DNA of 64,000 nucleotides. Origin: Dendrophyllia cribrosa (lineage: Eukaryota > Cnidaria > Anthozoa > Scleractinia > Dendrophylliidae). The translations under genes and the position numbers were made by a program. Below are positions 59,401 to 64,000 of the stretch, in pieces (positions within the stretch are counted from its first letter, which is position 1; every line of letters begins with the position of its first letter). The stretch lies in contig JAJLRJ010000006.1 of NCBI GenBank assembly GCA_024195265.1, positions 18,288,641 to 18,352,640 on the forward strand. Direction: 5' to 3'. The notes beneath the pieces were generated by a model. That model saw nothing but the letters and a program-made list of their open reading frames with translations, searched no databases and was not told the DNA's origin.

Positions 59401-62049
59401 TGTTCGCCCACAATAATCTGTTGGATGCCAAAGCAAACGCTTTTACAAAATAACGGAGGTTTATCCTAGCTCCACTGAGACACACAACTCAACTACAGAA
59501 CTAACTAAGGAGCTAAAAATTATTACAATAATTCATGATTTCACTGCAGTGGAATTGTAGACTACGGCTTTTTGAGACACAAGTCTTGCACACCGCAGAC
59601 TTTAGACATTAAATCACGGCCTGAGAAATTTAACGATCCTGGCACTTTCAAAGCGATAACAAAAGTTACTCGATAAGTATTTATCTTGCAACAAAAGTGA
59701 GCCAAAAGAACCACAATGTATGAGCTAGCACCGAAAAATGGCATACAGGAATATAATAATTCTAACGGCTCTGGACAGCATGAATCCTCCTATCAATTTG
59801 AGAGATAATCTGCCGAGATCAAAAGGTCAATAATCTACAGGCGCAATTCTCTCTGAAGTCTCACTGGGAAAGCTAAAACTTTAGGCTTTTAAAATACTTT
59901 TTTGCGACGAGTGGGAGTCGTGTTTAGCCTGGCTATTTTTCTACTAGATCGTTCGAACAGTTTACAGTCATTCACAGTTGAATAAAATTAAAGAATAGCT
60001 TGGCGCAGACAGATCCACAACCGCGTGTTCGAGTTTGTTTTTCACTGGTAAACAGGTATCGTTTTACAAACTGGGCGGAGCTATCAATCAAATAGGTGTT
60101 AAAGGCGGCAAATCGGCAGATCAAAGATTACACCGCAGTCTCTTATTTTTTCTTCTCGCCGCTAGCGCCCCCGTTCCTCGGGGCTCGTATGTCACGTCAT
60201 TCTCGGATCGATCGCTGAGAAAATGCGCGCATGTGATTTTTATTCACTCGTCAAAATCTCACTCATCCGTGAAGTATTTTCCATGCTGTTTTTTTTGTAT
60301 TTAAGGACGTTTGCGCAAAAATCTTCTAACATTGATTTTTTTATAAAACTTTTGCTGGAGCTAGGTTGTGAGTTACTTTTGTCATAAATGCATAAAAATG
60401 GGGGGTCACCGATATCTAAAAGGCCGTCCTAATTTCTAACTGAATTTTGAAAAATCGGTGTTCCTTACTCGATATGGCTCCAATGTCTGTTAGTCTAGAA
60501 ATATTGCAAATGAATCTTTCTATGCCAAGTTTTATAAGTGGGTCTATTAAGCAAATTAAATCGACTGGCAACGTTCCTTAAAGTCAACCTAAATTTAAAC
60601 GACAGAATTTGCAAACCCTGACAGCCGCAAGTTGGCGAGATTCGATGTGGCGTTGGTTGAAAAATGGGAAAATTTTAAACTTCCTACATCGATTTTTTGT
60701 TCATGTTTTCACAATCTGTCGAGAATTAGTAAAGAAAATCATCTATCCAAAAAAAGGAGGGGTCACCGATCATCCAAGTGAGTTAAATCAAAGCCAAGTT
60801 AACACAACGGCTACCATCCCTTCATGTGAATAGATTTCTTCCTTTGCGCGCGCGCTCGTGCATGACGTTGCATGGTGTTGCGACATGAATTGCGTGCGCA
60901 GTAAGGATGCGCATAAACAATTGGCGCGAACGTCCTTAAGACCGTTTTCTAGATTCTGGAATTTCTTTCCTGTCATAACTACCACTAAGAAGATGAAAGG
61001 TTGTAATCAACATCGTTGTTGACTATATTGTGAAAAAAGAAATTAGTAAACGTTAATTATTAACTAATGTTTCTCCCAGTTTGCTGTTTACTGACTAAAA
61101 GAAATTTTTTTTACTGTTTACTGACTAAAATGGATTTTTTTAACTGTTTACTGACTAGAGATATACCCCATTGACACCCTCTGTTATGTGGGCAAAACTG
61201 GTAGACCATTTGGGCACCACAGACACATGTCTTAATTTATATATTTTTATCCCGTAACTCACATTACTCACTTAACTTTCTAACCGAGCTCTATACAACA
61301 TTGATCATGTCATTTATGTGATAGCTCCATTAGATGCTAACCGTGGAGTAGGTATGGAATGACAACTTTGCATTGTGCCCTGCCAAAGGGATTAGGAATG
61401 ATAATGCAGACCACGCAGGGACTTAAACATTTGGTGACCATCTTGCGTATTAGGACTGTATGTGTGGTTGGTATCTGGTCGATTGAAAAATGTCTTCGTT
61501 GAAGTCTTGAAAAGATGTTATAGGTCCCGCGTGGAGTGCGAAGAGTGAATTTGACTCGAACTATGAACAAGCTCATTCCCAGATCATTCACAGTGGTAGA
61601 AAAGTAAAATATCAGCGAGTGCCAGAATCATCATCATGACGAATAAACATGACATCACGAGTTTCATTCGGGTAAATTATGTTCAGCACCCCCCCCCCCC
61701 CCACAAAATTTTTCCCTTCCGCCGATGATGCAAGCTTAGTACTTTTAAAAGCTCTATTGTTTGTAACGTACCTTGTCCTCAGAAGATGACTTCACATCAT
61801 GTACAAACACTGACACAATTTCTCCAGTACCCTTAAAAAGAATGTTTTTAAAAGTAAGTCGCAGCTCGTTTATTTCTGTACATGTATTTCCAGTTACCTA
61901 AATAGCTTTACGCTTACTTTCTTTTTCCCTTCATGTAATGTCCATACGGACTTGTCTTCCAGATTTCCGACTTTATCACCGATTTCATAAGGAAAATTCT
62001 GCGCAGCGCCAGTTCCAATCTTCCCTATCAAGCTCCATAGCCCCTGCAT
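41064..62049 (-). CDS. SCYL1: SCYL1-like pseudokinase (N-terminal kinase-like protein), complete 19-exon gene
   Basis: Exons in transcript order: 61918-62049, 61772-61831, 56416-56496, 55675-55785, 54764-54999, 52346-52592, 50115-50273, 49533-49640, 49288-49401, 47919-48008, 46515-46577, 45561-45749, 44630-44708, 44093-44248, 42997-43130, 42515-42598, 42252-42410, 41976-42122, 41064-41432. All introns are GT-AG and all phases join, giving 2718 nt (905 aa plus stop), longer than vertebrate SCYL1 (about 810). Residues 1 to about 290 are a degenerate kinase fold: IHGN replaces the HRD catalytic loop (residues 141-144) and LGG replaces DFG (160-162), so it is expected to be catalytically dead. 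Residues about 290-580 are HEAT-like helices, including conserved TLRHPNIL (exon 3), IFPHV (exon 9) and NTTVCLGKI (exon 11). The tail has [11 protein letters not shown], repeated acidic-Trp motifs and a basic KKREERR coiled segment. Family knowledge: SCYL1 acts at the Golgi/ERGIC in COPI retrograde traffic. Exon identities are clear; UTRs are not defined. Confidence 0.95.
46515..46577 (-). CDS. SCYL1: SCYL1 exon 11 with duplicated acceptor next to it
   Basis: The 21-codon exon reads [21 protein letters not shown] and joins phase 0 to DQE of exon 10 and to TRQKVL of exon 12. The 51 bp covering the first nine exon bases, the AG acceptor and its upstream intron are tandemly duplicated at 46569-46619 and 46620-46670, so a second intact-looking acceptor lies 51 nt upstream. 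Using it would add 51 nt with an in-frame TGA. The proximal acceptor gives the conserved protein. Confidence 0.9.
48656..49216. repeat. GATC-rich element, right copy
   Basis: Duplicate of 17088-17648, in intron 9 of the complete SCYL1 gene. Confidence 0.7.
50709..51737. mobile_element. 1029-bp element, right copy
   Basis: Duplicate of 19141-20169 in intron 6 of SCYL1, with ATTGATCAAAT on both sides. Confidence 0.7.
52346..52592 (-). CDS. SCYL1: SCYL1 exon 6: C-lobe of pseudokinase domain
   Basis: The exon encodes [17 protein letters not shown] through [17 protein letters not shown] to FLQELQ, the strongest SCYL1 signature in the window. It starts with the last base of a split Trp codon (phase 2 from exon 5) and ends phase 0 at a GTTTG donor. 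This exon is where the left copy of the duplication breaks off: only its 3' part survives there, at 20776-20860. Confidence 0.95.
52817..54248. mobile_element. 1.4-kb inverted-repeat element in SCYL1 intron 5
   Basis: Terminal repeats TTATTCAATGGTTTAAGGTT ... CTRTAAACCTT appear at both ends; the left one is interrupted by the 79-bp element below. The interior has three overlapping short frames, none with a recognised domain. Exons 5 and 6 of SCYL1 lie outside it on either side. Confidence 0.65.
52833..52911. mobile_element. 79-bp mini-element with TTAA duplication, nested in a terminal repeat
   Basis: TTAA on both sides (52829-52832, 52912-52915) and ends AGGATAATACATG / CATGTATTATCTC. The uninterrupted right terminal repeat of the host, near 54230, reads ggTTTAAGGTTact, so the insertion and its TTAA duplication are directly visible. 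Confidence 0.75.
54764..54999 (-). CDS. SCYL1: SCYL1 exon 5: pseudo-catalytic loop
   Basis: The exon encodes [23 protein letters not shown] and continues to KANKKIEKW, whose Trp codon is split with exon 6. HGN sits where active kinases have HRD, and GEWKLGG where they have DFG. Both losses are also seen in vertebrate SCYL1 (HNN and LGG), so this is the family's ancestral pseudokinase state and not local decay. The segment after residue 165 is proline- and glutamate-rich ([16 protein letters not shown]), equivalent to the variable activation-segment insert of the family. Confidence 0.92.
55206..55275. mobile_element. CACAACA-family MITE, partial
   Basis: Central part of the family (ctggtttaatttttattttcc ... 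ctgagacaaaggaaagtaaa) beside a T12G19 homopolymer run at 55155-55185. The outer ends are missing. Confidence 0.5.
55311..55439. mobile_element. CACAACA palindromic MITE, full length
   Basis: TGTTGTGGTTCAATTTTTTC at the left, reverse complement ending TTTGAACCACAACA at the right, with gtttgaaaattttcaaacca inside. The cleanest member of a family with at least four other copies in the window. Lies in SCYL1 intron 4, next to a 17-G run (55480-55496). Confidence 0.75.
56019..56277. mobile_element. Inverted-repeat MITE in SCYL1 intron 3
   Basis: Arms contain TAGAAACCCCT followed by GGCTGC-type sequence at the left and its reverse complement at the right. Outer parts (aaatggcatggcagg / cgtcttggcatttt) also pair imperfectly. 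The short frames on both strands are products of the palindrome. Confidence 0.6.
56497..57889. other. SCYL1 intron 2, proximal part, no gene seen
   Basis: AT-rich intronic DNA. A 63-codon plus-strand frame at 56653-56844 shows no recognised family. No splice-flanked conserved coding was found. Confidence 0.5.
57890..58196. repeat. TTGGCCAACA-type degenerate palindrome cluster
   Basis: Variants of ctgttggccaacag recur across about 300 bp (cggccaacaagc, ctgttggctaaca, gatggccaacagc, gttggccaactgt, agccaacagatg). gaacagctc and gagctgtt lie at the edges. Organised like the GATC-rich block but with a different core. Confidence 0.55.
58395..61180. mobile_element. 2.8-kb element in SCYL1 intron 2, hAT-like ends
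   Basis: Ends AGGGTGTCAGTGGGGT and reverse complement AGGGTGTCAATGGGGT, with GTGTTATG / CTGTTATG flanking (7 of 8 bases equal). Three tandem tttactgactaaaa units lie inside the right end. Minus-strand frames at 58645-58893 and 59195-59485 show no transposase signature. An 8-bp duplication fits hAT; the class is tentative. Confidence 0.65.
59027..59138. mobile_element. 112-bp MITE nested in the 2.8-kb element
   Basis: GCTGTCGCCCTTTTC at the left and GAAAAGGGCGACAGC at the right, perfect 15-bp terminal repeats. No obvious target duplication. Confidence 0.55.
61181..61771. other. SCYL1 intron 2, distal part
   Basis: No coding signal. Contains a C14 run at 61689-61702. The minus frame 61337-61591 (84 codons) has no recognised family and no splice context. 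Confidence 0.45.
61918..62049 (-). CDS. SCYL1: SCYL1 exon 1 with start codon
   Basis: The ATG at 62049-62047 opens a 44-codon exon starting [10 protein letters not shown] and ending at HEGKKK before a GTAAGC donor. It aligns with the vertebrate N-terminus, which reads PWALHRGRKK at the equivalent end. No in-frame extension upstream is needed, since this exon holds the whole conserved N-terminus. It joins phase 0 to exon 2 (61772-61831; [20 protein letters not shown]), which matches the β-strand region of the kinase N-lobe. The start choice is by homology to SCYL family length. Confidence 0.9.
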
Positions 62050-62291
62050 TGTATTTTGGGCAAACTAGCGAACAAAAATAACATAATATTAAGTCATTTC
62101 ACACCATTTCATTTCCTGGCTCATAATAATTTTGCTGTCTTCGTGGCGAACTAGTGCCCAGTACTTAACCGGAAGTTTTTGCTGACCAAATAAAACGACG
62201 GGCTCAGGAATTAGGTCGGCCGCCATGTTTGCTGTTTTGTGAAAGAAGGTGTGTTTAGAAAGCACACTGAACAAAACAAAAGCGAAGAAAT
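62050..62291. promoter_or_regulatory. Candidate bidirectional promoter of SCYL1 and CNOT9
   Basis: The segment directly upstream of the SCYL1 ATG contains ACCGGAAGT (62168-62176), the ETS/GABP core. It also has GGCCGCCATGTTTG around 62219-62230, whose reverse complement fits the YY1 consensus AANATGGCGGC. Both are typical of TATA-less housekeeping promoters. CNOT9 is transcribed away on the other strand. Promoter activity is inferred from arrangement and motifs only. Confidence 0.4.
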
Positions 62292-62748
62292 ATGATGCAT
62301 CAACTTGGACAACAGGCTAGTATATGTTCAAGTTCCTTTAGTTCAGAAATTTGTTTTTAAAATACACTTTCAAGCCAACAAAAGTAGATTGGGTAGGATA
62401 TAAATTCTCGTTTGACAAGATTGCAGTGCTAGCTGGTGTTGATATTTAAAAAACTTAAGCTTAAGTTAATAAGTTAAGCTTAATTTCTCTTTTGTTGGTT
62501 GAAAACCACGTTTGTACGGTGTATAAGATCTTTGTCAAATTTTAGCTGCTGATATAAAACCTTTTGTTTTTGGGTGTATAAATGTAGTTATGTGTATTAA
62601 AGCCAAGGAAGATAGCTATTTAAATGTACTTACATCTGCAGGTATTAATTCCCTTGAAATTATAATGAATCGTTTGAGAATTTTATCAATTCAGTATTAT
62701 TTATTTGTTGAAGGATGGGATTGGTTGAAGAATGTGTAACAGATTTGA

Positions 62749-63202
62749 CACGCCGGGTCAGCGTGCACCCCGAAGCTGCACTCGGGGTATAACTTTTGCC
62801 TGTTTCATTCAATGGTGCTAAAACGTTTCTTAGTATATTGTATTTTGAAATTTGCAAATGTTCTAAAAACAGTAACAAAATGGCGGGAAATTTAAACGTT
62901 AGATCTTTATATCTTTTGAAAAGATTAAGCTTTTTTTTACCAATTTTTTCACATTTCAATTTTGTCTCAGTGAGTTCTATCGAAATCATGCTGTTATTTT
63001 GCAACAAAGCGAAAAACAAATTTTGCCCATAGCTGTATGATGTCATTTTTCCACCAAAAACAGTTAAAATAAAAAAAACAAAAATTATATGATTGTTTGG
63101 AGTTAAAATGTCTGTCATGCTGCGAAATTTGAGCACCAATGAATGAAACACTTAAAAAAGTTATAACTTGAGTGCAGCTTCAGAGCGCATGCTGACCCAG
63201 CA
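62749..63202. mobile_element. MITE of about 450 bp upstream of the CNOT9 exon
   Basis: Terminal repeats of about 70 bp: left GCCGGGTCAGCGTGC ... GAAGCTGCACTCGGG ... TTTCATTCAATGGTGCT, right the reverse complement with scattered changes. The 163-codon minus frame 62660-63151 spans it and is not a recognised protein. Confidence 0.65.
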
Positions 63203-63459
63203 TATAAAGATCACATTTTACCTCCCTTCTCACTCTAAGTCACCCTCAATTCAGCTTACAAATGGAAAGGGTCAACTACCAGTGAAAAAATACAGAGACT
63301 GCAAATGTTTGGCACCCAAAAAGCCAAGTGTGGCTTTTATGACTATCTGTTGATTTAATCTCGCATCTGATTGTTTGTTATGCATTATTGTCATACCAAA
63401 ATTAAATTTTCTCTGCTGTAAAAAATAGCTGTTGGAAAATGTACAGTAAGGTTGTCTTG

Positions 63460-63638
63460 CAGTGCTTTCAATAAGACCCGGCACCTGCCGGAGCTCCGGT
63501 GGGTGTCCTGTTGTGAATCACCCAGTAAAATTAATGCATCTCTCTATAAAGGAGAGATATTTTCAGTTTCTTACTATTGCTCTCTGACGGGTGCCGCACA
63601 AGGGCAGCCACCTACTTAAAATCTTATTGAAAGCCCTG
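63460..63638. mobile_element. hAT-like MITE 100 bp upstream of the CNOT9 exon
   Basis: Ends CAGTGCTTTCAATAAGA and reverse complement CAGGGCTTTCAATAAGA, matching the CAGNG start of hAT elements. GTCTTG lies directly on both sides (63454-63459, 63639-63644). Contains an inner hairpin, atctctctataaaggagagat. Confidence 0.65.
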
Positions 63639-63738
63639 GTCTTGTTCTTCGATAGTATTCCTATTTTAAAGACATGGTTATCATAATGTTGAGTTCTTTC
63701 TGTTTAGTAAACATGTGGGTTTATTACTTTTGTTACAG

Positions 63739-63866
63739 AGGGGGTTTCCTCATACTCACCCTACACAGTCATCAGGTTTGTCTGAGATGGAAAGAGAGAA
63801 GATTTACACCTGGGTACTTGAGTTGTCAAGCCCTGACACCAGAGAACATGCTCTTCTGGAGCTCAG
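63739..63866 (+). CDS. CNOT9: CNOT9 (RQCD1/CAF40) first conserved exon, partial gene
   Basis: After a TTGTTACAG acceptor the frame reads [20 protein letters not shown], continues [22 protein letters not shown], and ends after two bases of the next codon (AG, then GTAAAT donor). Vertebrate CNOT9 reads [26 protein letters not shown] at the same place. CNOT9 is the armadillo-repeat subunit of the CCR4-NOT deadenylase complex that binds Trp-containing peptides of repressors such as GW182 and Nanos. The remaining exons lie beyond the window. The initiator exon is not identified. One weak candidate is the ATG at 62292 (MMHQLGQQ), which would need a GC donor at 62316; alternatively Met in SEMEREK could serve. 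Confidence 0.85.
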
Positions 63867-64000
63867 GTAAATTACAACACTTGAAATAATTTCTATCCTG
63901 AAAACCTGAACCAGTGAGCTTCTCAATAATTTATTGGGAAGTGAAATTAAAAAAAAAAACAACGTCTGATAAGTGTTAACAAATCTAGCTGAAGATGATA

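Noticed and set aside
62660..63151. 163-codon minus-strand frame near CNOT9
   Set aside because: It runs across both terminal repeats of a MITE and matches no known protein pattern.
1..64000. CRISPR arrays, bacterial operons, prophage or toxin-antitoxin systems
   Set aside because: None seen. The sequence is eukaryotic, and the tandem repeats lack regular spacers.

Overview
The window is nuclear DNA of an animal, most likely an anthozoan cnidarian such as a reef-building coral. It is AT-rich, its genes are split by canonical GT-AG introns, and its intergenic and intronic DNA is packed with short palindromic transposons and a Penelope-like retroelement. No bacterial-type operons, CRISPR arrays or phage genes are present. 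Species assignment is inference; the gene identifications rest on conserved motifs.

Layout. (1) Positions 1-20860 are a near-identical copy of 31565-52430. Both hold the 3' half of a SCYL1 gene (minus strand) plus about 9.5 kb of repeat-rich downstream DNA. The left copy stops inside exon 6 at a 500-N gap (20861-21360). (2) Positions 21361-31564 lie between the copies and are present once. They hold a complete four-exon gene for a secreted DNA/RNA non-specific endonuclease (24563-27592, minus) and several inverted-repeat elements, including a 2.2-kb foldback element with a 20-bp minisatellite. (3) Positions 41064-62049 (minus) hold a complete 19-exon SCYL1 gene (905 codons by my exon joins, every splice phase compatible): a pseudokinase domain, HEAT-like repeats and a long acidic, tryptophan-rich tail. 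(4) Positions 62050-63738 form a divergent intergenic region. The first recognisable exon of CNOT9 (CCR4-NOT subunit 9) follows on the plus strand at 63739-63866 and continues past the window.

The two housekeeping genes at the right (SCYL1, Golgi/COPI traffic; CNOT9, mRNA deadenylation complex) are head to head. The nuclease is an unrelated secreted enzyme. The rest is mobile DNA. Best resolved is a three-level nest at 5390-7063 (and 36954-38627): a Penelope-like ORF is interrupted at TTAA by a 741-bp element, itself interrupted in one terminal repeat by a third element. Removing the outer insertion and one TTAA rejoins the retroelement reading frame.

The 31.6-kb-spaced duplication is either a very recent partial tandem duplication or an unmerged haplotype placed in tandem; the N gap at its edge favours the second reading.
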